A DNA stretch of 64,000 bases. Source: an uncultured Prevotella sp. Lineage in GTDB: Bacteria; Bacteroidota; Bacteroidia; Bacteroidales; Bacteroidaceae. The stretch covers positions 1 through 64,000 of the forward strand of contig CABUHE010000007.1 in NCBI GenBank assembly GCA_902491375.1. The letters run 5' to 3'. The notes under the pieces were generated by a model, which saw nothing but the letters and a program-made list of their open reading frames with translations, did not search any database and was not told the origin of the DNA. Positions 11,001 to 19,048 of this stretch are shown piece by piece. The stretch's first letter is position 1. Every line of letters starts with the position of its first letter. The position numbers were made by a program, and so were the translations under genes.

Positions 11001-11228
11001 GTATGAAATCTGCAACGGATTGTTGCCGGTCAATTTCAGTGAGAAGTTACCGTCGATGTCCGTCACTGTGGCGTTGTTCTTTGTTCCTTTTTCAAGGACA
11101 GTTGCGCCTATGACGGGCTCACCGTTCGAGTCCTTCACATTTCCTTTGATTGTTTGCGCCGACAGACTCGTCACAAATATTGTGAACAGAGCCAACAACG
11201 CTAGTCGAAAAGTTTTTAAATTAGACAT
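8031..11228 (-). CDS. SusC-like TonB-dependent outer-membrane transporter (pair 1)
   Basis: Imports oligosaccharides across the outer membrane using TonB energy. Signal peptide residues 1-24 (LFTIFVTSLSAQ). A carboxypeptidase-regulatory-like domain covers about 26-105 (GEPVIGATVLEKGT, TDIDGNFSL). A TonB-box-like segment DLVVIGYG near 105-112 is followed by the plug domain with GSRGANGVILVTTKSGKSG. The 22-strand barrel occupies the rest and ends FVVGVNLNF with a terminal aromatic. Length (1065 aa) is normal for SusC. The pectin enzymes around it suggest a pectin-derived ligand, which is inference. A consensus promoter lies about 200 bases upstream. Confidence 0.95.
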   Translation of the reverse strand: MSNLKTFRLALLALFTIFVTSLSAQTIKGNVKDSNGEPVIGATVLEKGTKNNATVTDIDGNFSLKLTGNNPLQISYIGMKTLTVNTSGKSTINVTLEDEATNLEDLVVIGYGSVRRKDLTGSVATVNSEALAAVPVASVSEALTGKMAGVQITTTEGSPDADVKIRVRGGGSITQSNDPLLIVDGFPVESISDIPATDIEDITVLKDASSTAIYGSRGANGVILVTTKSGKSGKVNVSYNAYYSWKKVAKKMDVLNPYDYAKWQYELALLKNEDDLSSYTDYFGNYEDMDLYRNVEANDWQDIVYGRTGNTFNQNLNITGGSDNIKYAFSYAHMNDKAIQIGSNYKRDNFSLKLNTKPTKNTTLDFQARYSDTDIRGGGANDATGVYDSDKRLKYAVIYTPIPLANLDESAGTDDDLGNLYNPVESQYDNDRKKERKTLNFAGAFGWEIFKNFKFRTEFGYDDYNQYDQRFWGTTTYYVKNVPASANQNLPAIRLTDTNRHRFRNSNTISYDFSKLIKSTAHSLNVMVGHEYIITKERENMNEVHGFPEDYTADQAWKLSSQGTPYTIDDNYSADDKLLSFFGRANYNYKDRYLLTATFRADASSKFSAKNRWGYFPSAAIAWRVSAEPFMKATQNWLDDLKLRLSYGTAGNNNIPTGQLSQMYESKATSWINGFTQYWAPSKIMANPDLKWETTITRNLGLDFTLFKGKLSGSVEAYLNTTKDLLIQFPVAGTGYDTQYRNMGETENKGVELSFTWHAIDKKNWGVDLYGNIGMNKSKIKSLGSMNDFGKNSGWASTEIGQDYWIAVGGQVGEIRGYQLAGRYEVSDFKDYDPTTKTWKLEDGVPDASPIIGTVRPGSIKLVDQDGNGTIGDEDNVIIGNVNPDFYGGFGLNAHAYGFDLSANFNFSIGNQVYNANKIEYTSTSKYQYRNMIDIMADGKRWTNLNPDGTLCNDPEQLAELNKNTTMWSPYMSKFVLTDWAVEDASFLRLNTLTLGYTLPQNITKRVGINSLRFYCTAYNVFTITGYSGYDPESDCIRKDALTPGVDYSGYPRSRSFVVGVNLNF

Positions 11229-11431
11229 AAATGTTTTTTATTAAGTTATAGATAAATGGTTTTTTATAATCTAAAGTTCTCATGATACTAATTGAGTGTG
11301 AAATGTCATCACAAAATGTCGTTTACCGGCATCAGTTGACACATTCTCATATTCTGACAGATTTTTCATTGTGCCAGAGTTAGTAGCTTTATTTTAGATA
11401 TTAGTTTTTTATAATTTGATATATTTATTTG

Positions 11432-11461
11432 CAAAATTAGTGAATTTTTATTTTTCGCAAA
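11432..11461 (-). promoter_or_regulatory. Promoter of the susC/susD pair 1 operon
   Basis: On the minus strand TAATTTTG (plus positions 11439-11432) is preceded by TTTG at 11461-11458 with an 18-bp spacer, matching the Bacteroidetes consensus. It predicts a 5' leader of about 200 bases before the susC ATG at 11228. Confidence 0.7.
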
Positions 11462-11586
11462 ACTTTTTCAGTGCTTTTTCATAAAAAAATGAAGATTTAT
11501 TCCTTTACAGTAGTTTATTTGTATAATCAGCCCTTATATTCTGCTGTGTGCCAGGTTTTTAAATCATTATCTTTGATTGTTGATTC

Positions 11587-11674
11587 AAAAGATGGCTTTT
11601 TGTCTTGTAAAAGGCCATCTTTTGTGTCCTGTTTGATGCTCTTTTACACGTTGAAAAAGTATCTTTTAGAAGCG
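11587..11674. repeat. Four-unit 22-bp array, locus B
   Basis: Units start at 11587, 11609, 11631 and 11653. Units 1 and 2 are almost exact reverse complements (caaaagatggctttttg / taaaaggccatcttttg). Unit 3 keeps only the CTTTT half (gtttgatgctctttt). The array lies between the two divergent susC promoters. Confidence 0.75.
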
Positions 11675-12270
11675 GTCTGTCGGGTGATGCTTTTTTAGTA
11701 CTTTAGTTATCATTGTAAATTCATTTAATAATTCTGTTTCATTGTCATTCTGCATCTTTGCAGGAAATGAATGTTGTCATAGATATTTTATCTTTTATGT
11801 TGATACAGATTTAACTGTGTCTCTTATCTTACACCTTATTATACATATGCTATATCTGTTTCTTATAATTTCTAATTATTGTAACTTTTATTGTCATGTA
11901 AGTGGAAATTTGTTACAGCTTTTGTTGATTATTTTTCATTAAAACGTAGCGATAAGGTTTATATGTTTACGATTTGTAAGTTTGTTTGTCTTTTCCACGT
12001 TTCTTGATCTTTTCATTTCAGACAATATATTTGTGCTACTCTTACTCATAACTTCGTGTTATTCTTACTGTTTGGCTCGTTATACGAGTAGTTACGTTTG
12101 TTTATTTGTTACTGAATTTTGTAATTATTTTTTGTATTGCATTAATTGTGTTTTGTCGTTAAAAAGTCTGGTTATGTAGGTTTAATAAGTCTCTATTTCA
12201 TAAAATTTGATGCAAAACTTATAAAATTTGTTTCATGAACGTTTTTTTTATAATATATGAAATATTTTTT
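11675..12270. other. AT-rich non-coding region between divergent susC operons
   Basis: About 600 bases of very AT-rich sequence with short overlapping ORFs of no coding character. It would hold any operator for the sensor that controls the locus, but I recognise no specific operator. Confidence 0.4.
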
Positions 12271-12294
12271 TTATCACTCGTAATTACTAAAATA

Positions 12295-12302
12295 TAATTT
12301 TG
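12295..12302 (+). promoter_or_regulatory. -7 box of the original susC (pair 2) promoter
   Basis: TAATTTTG at 12295-12302 matches TAnnTTTG and lies 37 bases before the native ATG at 12339. No good TTTG lies at the expected -33 distance. The promoter is now separated from the body of its gene by the IS30-family element. Confidence 0.55.
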
Positions 12303-12338
12303 CAGCGAACTTTTTACTAGCCGAAAAAAGACAAAGTT

Positions 12339-12371
12339 ATGATTGCTAAATTTAAAGGCAGAGTCAACTAG
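12339..12371 (+). pseudogene. Detached 5' end of susC pair 2 (codons 1-6)
   Basis: ATG ATT GCT AAA TTT AAA encodes M-I-A-K-F-K, then runs into the inserted element and stops at a TAG at 12369-12371. The same 15 bases from ATT to AAA recur at 13508-13522, where they continue into RILLNAVFVTIGMTAFAQ, a normal signal peptide. Joining the two copies restores an uninterrupted susC, so 12339 is the ancestral start codon. Confidence 0.85.
12342..12356 (+). repeat. Target-site duplication, left copy
   Basis: The 15-bp sequence attgctaaatttaaa is identical to 13508-13522. The two copies bracket the IS30-family element. Most IS30 members duplicate only 2-3 bp, but long duplications are known in the family (the Mycoplasma element IS1630). 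Confidence 0.85.
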
Positions 12372-12382
12372 CAAGTGCAACA

Positions 12383-13333
12383 TTACGGAAAATTTTTGAA
12401 AAACGCTTCGGTAGGAGTGAGAAAATTTAGTTTTTCCCTGGGTCTTGCGTTTATTTTCTTTCTTATCTTGTCTATCTTGCCGTTTGTGACGGTACTCAGG
12501 TCCGTGCCTTTCGGTATGTACTGCCTTACGAGCTTGTTCTCGTTTTCGATGGCGCCTTTTTGCCACGCGCAATACGAGTCGGCAAAGTAGACAGGTACGT
12601 CCAGCATCCTGGTTATCCATTCGTGCCCGGCGAACTCGCACCCGTTGTCTGTCGTTATAGTTTTCAGAGCCTCGCCCTTGTATGGCAGCAGGAGCCGCCA
12701 CACCGCCTTGGCCAGCGGCTTTGCCATCCTTCCGTGCTTGAGCTTTTCCATCACGAGGAAGTTCGTGCTCCTCTCCGTGAGCGTGAGGATGGCATGGCCT
12801 TTTGAATCCACAATGGTGTCCATCTCCCAGTCGCCAAAACGCTTGCCGTCGGCTTCGGCAGGCCGTTCGTGTATGCTGACGCGGTTGGGGATGTTCCTGA
12901 CCTTTGTCTCGTGCGTGTGTCTGGCCTTGCGCCTGTACTTCATCCTGTGGCGGCAGCTTGCTGCAAGCACGCCGCTGTCATCACCGCGTATGATGCCGTA
13001 AATGGTCTCGTGCGAGATGTGTATGCCGTCACGCAGAAGACGCCCCGAGATTTGCCTCGGCGACCACTGCTCGTTCTTTATAAGCTCCGTCACGCGCCAC
13101 CGGAGCGTATCCGGAATGCGCCTGTTGCCGGGCGTTCGACGCTTGCGCCTGTCAGCCTTGGCCTGGGCCTTGACCCACACGTACTTGCCGTTGGCTGTGG
13201 AGTTGCGCCTTTTCTCGCGGCTCACCGTCGACCTGTTCACTTTAATCAATTCCGCAATCATCTTCTCCGAATCTCCCTTTTGCAGTCCGAGATAAATTGC
13301 GTACCTTTGCTCCGAGGTTAAATGTTTGTACAT
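12383..13333 (-). CDS. IS30-family transposase, intact
   Basis: DDE transposase of 316 aa, normal for IS30. The N-terminal helix-turn-helix region (YKHLTSEQRYAIYLGLQKG, IKVNRSTVSRE) is followed by a second DNA-binding region (NEQWSPRQISGRL, ISHETIYGII). The catalytic domain shows D172 in GDWEMDTIV, D229 in TTDNGCEF and E263 in KGAIENENK, with 33 residues between the last two. No frameshift or stop interrupts it, so the element may still be mobile. It is visibly richer in G+C than the AT-rich DNA to its left. Confidence 0.95.
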   Translation of the reverse strand: MYKHLTSEQRYAIYLGLQKGDSEKMIAELIKVNRSTVSREKRRNSTANGKYVWVKAQAKADRRKRRTPGNRRIPDTLRWRVTELIKNEQWSPRQISGRLLRDGIHISHETIYGIIRGDDSGVLAASCRHRMKYRRKARHTHETKVRNIPNRVSIHERPAEADGKRFGDWEMDTIVDSKGHAILTLTERSTNFLVMEKLKHGRMAKPLAKAVWRLLLPYKGEALKTITTDNGCEFAGHEWITRMLDVPVYFADSYCAWQKGAIENENKLVRQYIPKGTDLSTVTNGKIDKIRKKINARPREKLNFLTPTEAFFKNFP

Positions 13334-13397
13334 AGCAATACAAATTTAATTAATCTTGGGGAGACTGCGGTCTCCTCTTTTCTTTTTTTGTATTGCT
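13334..13397. other. Stem-loop upstream of the transposase start
   Basis: agcaatacaaa at 13334-13344 pairs with tttgtattgct at 13387-13397, and a nested gagac/gtctc stem sits inside the loop (13361-13374). It lies immediately before the transposase ATG and could limit transposase expression from read-through transcription, as in other IS elements. That role is inferred. Confidence 0.5.
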
Positions 13398-13428
13398 AGC
13401 GACTTCTTGCCCTGTCATTGCCCGGTTT

Positions 13429-13477
13429 CGCCGTTTCCCCGCCCATTCCGCTACGCTCCATGGACGGGGAAACGGCG
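13429..13477. other. Strong hairpin in the right end of the IS
   Basis: Perfect 13-bp arms (cgccgtttccccg / cggggaaacggcg) are separated by 23 bases. The only nearby in-frame ATG for the susC body, at 13460, lies in the loop, so the structure should hinder both transcription and translation into susC. Confidence 0.7.
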
Positions 13478-16400
13478 GAGGTGTTGCACTTCTATCTTGA
13501 CAGTGGTATTGCTAAATTTAAACGGATACTGCTAAATGCAGTTTTTGTCACCATCGGTATGACCGCTTTTGCACAGAATACGACTGATGTGAGCGGTTTG
13601 GTTAAAGATGAAAATGGTGACGCCGTTATCGGTGCAACGGTAACGGAAGAAGGCACTAAGAATGCCACAGTGACAGATTTTGACGGTAAGTTCCGTCTAA
13701 AGACAGCTCCGGGTGCTAAACTGAAAATATCCTATATCGGATATAAGACAGTGACAGCTACTGCCGGACAGAACGTAAATGTTGTTCTGAAAGAGGACAA
13801 TGAGCAGCTCGACGAGTTGGTTGTAACAGGTTATACCACTCAGAGAAAGGCTGATTTGACAGGTTCTGTATCTGTTGTTTCAACAGACGACCTTAAGACA
13901 AGCCCTGACGCTGACCCGATGCGTGCCCTGCAAGGACGTGTTCCTGGTATGACAGTTACCGGCAACGGTTCTCCTATCGGAACAGGTACAGTCCGCATCC
14001 GTGGTGTAGGTTCAATCAATTCATCACAGGACCCGCTGTTCATTATCGATGGTGTGCCGACAACAATGTCGCTCAATTCACTCAACACCAACGATATTGA
14101 AAGCATGCAGGTATTGAAGGATGCAGCTTCTGCTTCTATTTACGGTTCACGTGCAGCCAACGGTGTGATTATTATCACCACCAAGCAGGGTAAGAAGGGC
14201 AATAAGGTTAAGATTGACTTCAATGCTAATCTTTCTGCTTCGTTCTACACATCTCAGTCATTGATGAAGCTATGTAATACTGAACAGTACGCCACCGCAA
14301 TGGCCCAGGCTGCTCTTAACGATGGGATTGACCCTGTAACCTATGCTTCCAACTATGGTCTGAATCTCAATGCTGCCAGCGGTACGCCTATTACTGTATG
14401 GAATCCGGCTACCAACGAATATGTAAATTACACAGTCAATGGCCGTTACGACGGTTTTATTAATGCTGACAAGACAATGCGTTATTCAGATACTGACTGG
14501 CTGGACGAAATATCACGTACAGGTATCTCTCAGAATTACGACTTGTCTATCTCAAACGCTACTGACAAGTATTCAGCATTGTTCTCACTCGGATACAAGA
14601 AGAATGACGGTATCCTGAAATATACTTCATTTGAGAACATTTCAGCCAGAATGAACAGTTCTTACAATATTAATAAGATATTGAAAGTTGGTGAGAACTT
14701 CACCCTTACATGGTCAAAGCAGGTTGACAGCGCTCCGATGGAGGATGCACTGAAGATGGCGCCGGTTGTTCCAGTATATGAGATTGACGGTAAGACATTT
14801 GCAGGTCCTGTCGGAAGTATGAGCGACAGACAGAATCCGTTGCGTGAGATGTATCAGAATAAGGATAATCATCTCGACTACTGGCGTTTGTTCGGTAATG
14901 CTTATGTGGAACTCAATCCTATCAAGGGACTTACACTGCGTTCAAGCTTCGGTATCGACTTCTATACCTCTTTTATACAGTCGATGAATCACACATTCCA
15001 TTCTGACATCGTCAATAACAATATTGCCAGCACAACGCTTTCAAATAAGAATGATATGAACTGGACTTGGTCTAACACAGCCAACTACAACTTCGTTCTT
15101 GCACAGAAGCACAACTTCTCTGTTCTTCTCGGTGCAGAGTTGTCTAAGCAGAGCTCAATAGACTGGTCTGGATACAACGAGGGCTACGCTCTTGAGACAC
15201 CTGACTATATGTGGCCAAATGCAGCAACAGGTACAGCCCGTGTTACAGGTGCTAAGGTAGGTTATCGTCTTGCTTCATTCTTCGGCAAGGTCGATTATAA
15301 CTACGATGACTTTGTTCTTGCATCATTCACAATCCGTCACGACGGTTCTTCTCGTTTCGGTAAAGACCACCGTTGGGGTACTTTCCCGGCAGCAACACTC
15401 GGTCTTCGTTTGTCTAAGCTCATTAAGGCTGACTGGCTTGACGATTGGAAAGTACGTGCATCATGGGGTAAAACTGGTAACCAGGCAATCGACAATAATG
15501 CACAGTTCGGTCTTTATGTAGTTGACTACGGACTCGACCGTGTAACCTCAACAGCATACGATCTCTATTTAGCTGGCTCTGGTACATTCCCTTCAGGATA
15601 TCGTGCTACACAGCTTCCTAACCCTAACCTTAAGTGGGAGGCAGCCACTCAGTATAACATTGGTACAGACTTTACATTGTTCCGCAGCTCCCTTTATGGT
15701 TCTATCGACTGGTATATTAAGGATGTTGACGATATGTTGATTAATCCTGCATATATCGGAACAAAGGGTGAAGGTGGTGCAACTTGGATGAACGGTGCTT
15801 CTCTCCGCAACTGGGGTATGGAGTTCCAGCTCGGTTATCGTAAGACTTTCGCATCAGGTCTTGGAATCGATGTTAATGCAAATGCTGACTTCTATCGTAA
15901 CAAAGTTACATATCTTCCTTCTGTTGCAACAGGTTCTTATGCTCATACTTCAAAGGAGAACCTCGTACAGTCAGGAAAACCTTACGGTTCAATCGTAGGT
16001 TATGTGGTTGAAGGTATCTTCCAGACACAGGCTGAAGTAGATGCTTCTGGTCAGTCAAATGCACGTGTCGGTGGTCTGAAATACGCCGATCTCGACGGAA
16101 ACCATGTTATCAATGCTGACGACCAGGATTGGATTTACAATCCTGTACCTAAGTTCTCTTATGGTTTAAATATCGCTCTTAGCTATAAAGGCTTTGACTT
16201 CACAATGTTCTGGCAGGGCGTATTCGACAAGGATGTATATAACAACCAAAAATTCCAGACAGACTTCTGGTCAGTTGTTGACGCCGGCTCTAACAAGGGA
16301 GTACGTGTTCTCGATGCATGGAATACAAACAATACAAATTCTACTATACCAATGCTGACAACAGCCAATACTGCTGACGAAGGACGTGCATCAAGCTACT

Positions 16401-16627
16401 TCGTAGAAAATGGCTCATACTTGAAACTCCGTACAATGCAGCTTGGTTATACTCTGCCTAATGAACTGATGCGTAAGTTGAATATGACAAGCGCACGTGT
16501 ATATCTTTCAGGACAGAATCTGTTGACAATCAAGAGCTCAAGCCTTACATGTCCAGACCCAGAGAATCCTGATTGGAATTATCCGTTGTCTACATCGATT
16601 TCATTCGGACTTCAGTTAAGTTTCTAA
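13460..16627 (+). CDS. SusC-like TonB-dependent transporter (pair 2), 5' end replaced by IS sequence
   Basis: Outer-membrane importer of the SusC class. From 13508 on it is intact: signal peptide (LLNAVFVTIGMTAFAQ), carboxypeptidase-regulatory-like domain (GDAVIGATVTEEGTKN, TDFDGKFRL), TonB-box-like DELVVTGY, plug (GSRAANGVIIITTKQGKKG) and a full barrel ending FGLQLSF. Its own start codon (12339) is cut off by the IS30 element. By chance the reading frame stays open into the IS, giving possible starts at 13418 or 13460 that would add about 16-30 residues before the signal peptide. Whether this chimera is expressed or exported is unknown; treat it as disrupted unless shown otherwise. susD pair 2 follows after 19 bases and would suffer polar effects. 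Confidence 0.85.
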   Translation: MDGETAEVLHFYLDSGIAKFKRILLNAVFVTIGMTAFAQNTTDVSGLVKDENGDAVIGATVTEEGTKNATVTDFDGKFRLKTAPGAKLKISYIGYKTVTATAGQNVNVVLKEDNEQLDELVVTGYTTQRKADLTGSVSVVSTDDLKTSPDADPMRALQGRVPGMTVTGNGSPIGTGTVRIRGVGSINSSQDPLFIIDGVPTTMSLNSLNTNDIESMQVLKDAASASIYGSRAANGVIIITTKQGKKGNKVKIDFNANLSASFYTSQSLMKLCNTEQYATAMAQAALNDGIDPVTYASNYGLNLNAASGTPITVWNPATNEYVNYTVNGRYDGFINADKTMRYSDTDWLDEISRTGISQNYDLSISNATDKYSALFSLGYKKNDGILKYTSFENISARMNSSYNINKILKVGENFTLTWSKQVDSAPMEDALKMAPVVPVYEIDGKTFAGPVGSMSDRQNPLREMYQNKDNHLDYWRLFGNAYVELNPIKGLTLRSSFGIDFYTSFIQSMNHTFHSDIVNNNIASTTLSNKNDMNWTWSNTANYNFVLAQKHNFSVLLGAELSKQSSIDWSGYNEGYALETPDYMWPNAATGTARVTGAKVGYRLASFFGKVDYNYDDFVLASFTIRHDGSSRFGKDHRWGTFPAATLGLRLSKLIKADWLDDWKVRASWGKTGNQAIDNNAQFGLYVVDYGLDRVTSTAYDLYLAGSGTFPSGYRATQLPNPNLKWEAATQYNIGTDFTLFRSSLYGSIDWYIKDVDDMLINPAYIGTKGEGGATWMNGASLRNWGMEFQLGYRKTFASGLGIDVNANADFYRNKVTYLPSVATGSYAHTSKENLVQSGKPYGSIVGYVVEGIFQTQAEVDASGQSNARVGGLKYADLDGNHVINADDQDWIYNPVPKFSYGLNIALSYKGFDFTMFWQGVFDKDVYNNQKFQTDFWSVVDAGSNKGVRVLDAWNTNNTNSTIPMLTTANTADEGRASSYFVENGSYLKLRTMQLGYTLPNELMRKLNMTSARVYLSGQNLLTIKSSSLTCPDPENPDWNYPLSTSISFGLQLSF
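13508..13522 (+). repeat. Target-site duplication, right copy
   Basis: Second copy of attgctaaatttaaa, in frame with the susC body (I-A-K-F-K). Precise loss of the element plus one copy would recreate the wild-type gene. Confidence 0.85.
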
Positions 16628-16646
16628 TATTTAAGAGATTATTAAA

Positions 16647-18470
16647 ATGAAAAAGATATATAATATTGCGTTAGCTTGTGCATTAGGATTAACAATTACA
16701 AGCTGTGACGATTTCCTTGACTACAATCCAACCGCTGTTGTTGATGAAGACAAGGCATTCTCAGACCCTGAGGGTATGGTTACTTCAGCTTACGCCATGC
16801 TTGGTGACTGCTGGTACACATATCCGTTCAATCTGTTCCCTTATGGTGACGTCACTTCTGATGACTGCCTTAAGGGTGGAAGTGGTCCTAACGATACTGG
16901 TTACCATGCTTTTGACGTGTGGTCTACACTTACCCCGACTACTCCGGGTGAGATGGATGAGCTTTGGTACAGACTTTATAGCGCAGTTTCACGCTGTAAC
17001 CGTGCTTTGCTTTCTCTGGAACGCAATGGCGACAAAGTGCTTGGCGAGGAAACTACACGCCAACGTGAGGCTGAGGTGAAATTCCTCCGTGCGCATTTCT
17101 ATTATAAGTTGCTTACTGTGTTCCGCAAGATTCCATGGATTGATGAGAATGTTGAGAGAAACGCGACACAGGAGTCTGTAAGGAATGATGCTTATTCGTA
17201 TGAGCAGCTCTTCCACATGATTATTGATGATTTCAAGCATGCTTACAATGTATTGCCTGTAAAGGAACCAGGACAGGACGGACGTGCAAACAAAATTGCT
17301 GCAGCCGCTTATCTTGCAAAATGTTATCTTAACCTTGCATGGGGCGACGGTTATGAGGCTACCACTGGTGTAAACCACATCAATAAGAATTATATGGACA
17401 GCGTTGTTGTTTATATTAACGATGTAGTAAATTCTGATTATGGTTATCTTGAAGATTACGGTGACATCTTCCTTCCTGAGTATAAGAACAGTAAAGAGTC
17501 TATCTTTGCTGTACAGACTTCAGATTATGAAGACGACCACACATCTTACGGACGTGCCAACTGGTCAAATACTTTGAACGGCTGCTGGGGCATGTGGTCT
17601 TGCGGATGGGACTTCCACAAACCTTCTCAAGACTTGGTTAATGCGTTCAAGACAAAGAACGGACTTCCGATGTTTGACGATTATGATGACACTCAGGATT
17701 ATCCTATCAACGGTGAGCCGACAAGTCAGAAGTGGGATCCACGTTTGTTCCATACGATTGGTATGCCTTCATTCCCATATAAATATGAAGCTGCTTATAC
17801 CCAGACTATGGCAAACTCTCGTGATGCTAATGATTACGGTTACTACACTTCATTGAAGGAAGTTCCGCAGCGTTCAAAGGGTGAGACTTTCAACGGCTCA
17901 TGGCAGGCTTTCGCAATGAACGACTATGTTATCCGTTACACAGACGTAATGCTGATGAGAGCTGAGGCTTTGATTGAGCTTGACCGTCTGTCTGAAGCCC
18001 GCGACATCATTAATGCAATACGTCGCCGTGCTGCTAACTCTGTTGCAAAGCACATTGAATACGCTGCTGATCAGTGTGATATTGCTGAATATCCCGAATC
18101 TTACTTCGCAGATAAAGAGACTGCACGTAAATGTTTGCGTTGGGAACGCCGACTTGAGATGGCAATGGAGAACGGACGTTTCTTCGATCTCCGTCGTTGG
18201 GGTATAGCTTCTACAACTCTTAATTCATATTTTGAGAAAGAACAGAAGGCAACATACAGCATCCTCGACCATAATGGAAATGTAATGGCAGGAGCTCCAG
18301 AACCTTCACGCGACGAGAATGGAAATATAACAAGCAATACTGAATTGCCACACGGAGCATATTATCGTGATGCTCACTTTACTCCTGGAAAGAACGAATT
18401 CTTCCCGATACCGTACAACCAGATGTTCTACATCCCAGGTCTGTACACGCAGAATAATAATTACGAATAA
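16647..18470 (+). CDS. SusD-like glycan-binding lipoprotein (pair 2)
   Basis: Lipoprotein partner of the interrupted SusC. The lipobox is LTITSC (Cys about residue 20), followed by DDFLDYNPTA, the usual SusD start. The N-terminal helical segment includes FLRAHFYYKLLTVFRKIPW, and the C-terminal half has VIRYTDVMLMRAEALIEL and the RWERRLEMAMENGRFFDLRRWG segment of the RagB/SusD family. It is 607 aa. It begins 19 bases after susC and needs the same transcript, so the IS insertion upstream probably lowers its expression. Confidence 0.93.
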   Translation: MKKIYNIALACALGLTITSCDDFLDYNPTAVVDEDKAFSDPEGMVTSAYAMLGDCWYTYPFNLFPYGDVTSDDCLKGGSGPNDTGYHAFDVWSTLTPTTPGEMDELWYRLYSAVSRCNRALLSLERNGDKVLGEETTRQREAEVKFLRAHFYYKLLTVFRKIPWIDENVERNATQESVRNDAYSYEQLFHMIIDDFKHAYNVLPVKEPGQDGRANKIAAAAYLAKCYLNLAWGDGYEATTGVNHINKNYMDSVVVYINDVVNSDYGYLEDYGDIFLPEYKNSKESIFAVQTSDYEDDHTSYGRANWSNTLNGCWGMWSCGWDFHKPSQDLVNAFKTKNGLPMFDDYDDTQDYPINGEPTSQKWDPRLFHTIGMPSFPYKYEAAYTQTMANSRDANDYGYYTSLKEVPQRSKGETFNGSWQAFAMNDYVIRYTDVMLMRAEALIELDRLSEARDIINAIRRRAANSVAKHIEYAADQCDIAEYPESYFADKETARKCLRWERRLEMAMENGRFFDLRRWGIASTTLNSYFEKEQKATYSILDHNGNVMAGAPEPSRDENGNITSNTELPHGAYYRDAHFTPGKNEFFPIPYNQMFYIPGLYTQNNNYE

Positions 18471-18553
18471 ACGAGGTATTAGTATTAGGGGTAAAAATTA
18501 CTGCCGGCATGTCTGGTCAGTAATTAATGTAGAAATGTAATTCTTTAGAAATG

Positions 18554-18605
18554 GTGCATCCGGATACGCAAGGGCCGGTCCCAATGTTATCCGGGTGCAC
18601 TTTTA
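18554..18605 (+). terminator. Terminator of the susC/susD pair 2 operon
   Basis: Arms gtgcatccggata (18554-18566) and tatccgggtgcac (18588-18600) pair with one G-T; TTTTA follows. It lies about 85 bases after the susD stop. Confidence 0.75.
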
Positions 18606-19048
18606 TAAACATTGAAAGATTAGCTTAAACCGTAACGGTTTTATAATATGTCGCGTATTGTGATTACGGACAATAATGAAAAGTTTTTTATCGGTGTGGA
18701 ATTTGATTCCTTACATTCTGAAAAACAGTTATTTAGCCGATAATAAGTTTTACCATGAATGACTGATTGATAACGGACAAGCAGGATGAGATATCAGTTC
18801 TTATAATATGACTTATGTCTGAACTGTGTTAACCGTAAATTATACGACAAGTCGTGATGTAATCTGTCACATATCAGAACGAAGCTGTTCTTGACATGCG
18901 GTCAGATTTATTATGAAAGAATATTAAATAGAAAATGTTATGATAACGCCTGAAATCTGATAAGCGTGAGCGTAATGGCTTCAGCCTTGGCTGCAAGAGT
19001 TTGCCGGCTTTAATGAATGAAGGCATATCATCCTAAAATATACTGATT
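18606..19048. other. Non-coding stretch before the fructokinase gene
   Basis: About 440 bases with no ORF of coding character and no canonical TAnnTTTG promoter that I could place with confidence. Presumably it holds the promoter of the kinase gene. Confidence 0.35.

Larger units (their letters stand above)
12357..13507 (-). mobile_element. IS30-family insertion sequence, 1151 bp
   Basis: Bounded by a perfect 15-bp direct repeat, it contains one intact IS30-type transposase gene on the minus strand. The subterminal sequences are imperfect inverted repeats: left gtcaac...aagtgcaaca and, read on the other strand, right gtcaag...aagtgcaaca, about 15 of 22 matching. The right end also carries two strong hairpins. 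The intact transposase and perfect target duplication suggest recent insertion. It interrupts a susC gene after codon 6. Confidence 0.88.

Noticed and set aside
8031..11228. The divergent susC genes as one duplicated copy
   Set aside because: The two SusC and two SusD sequences differ throughout outside family motifs, so a recent duplication is unlikely.
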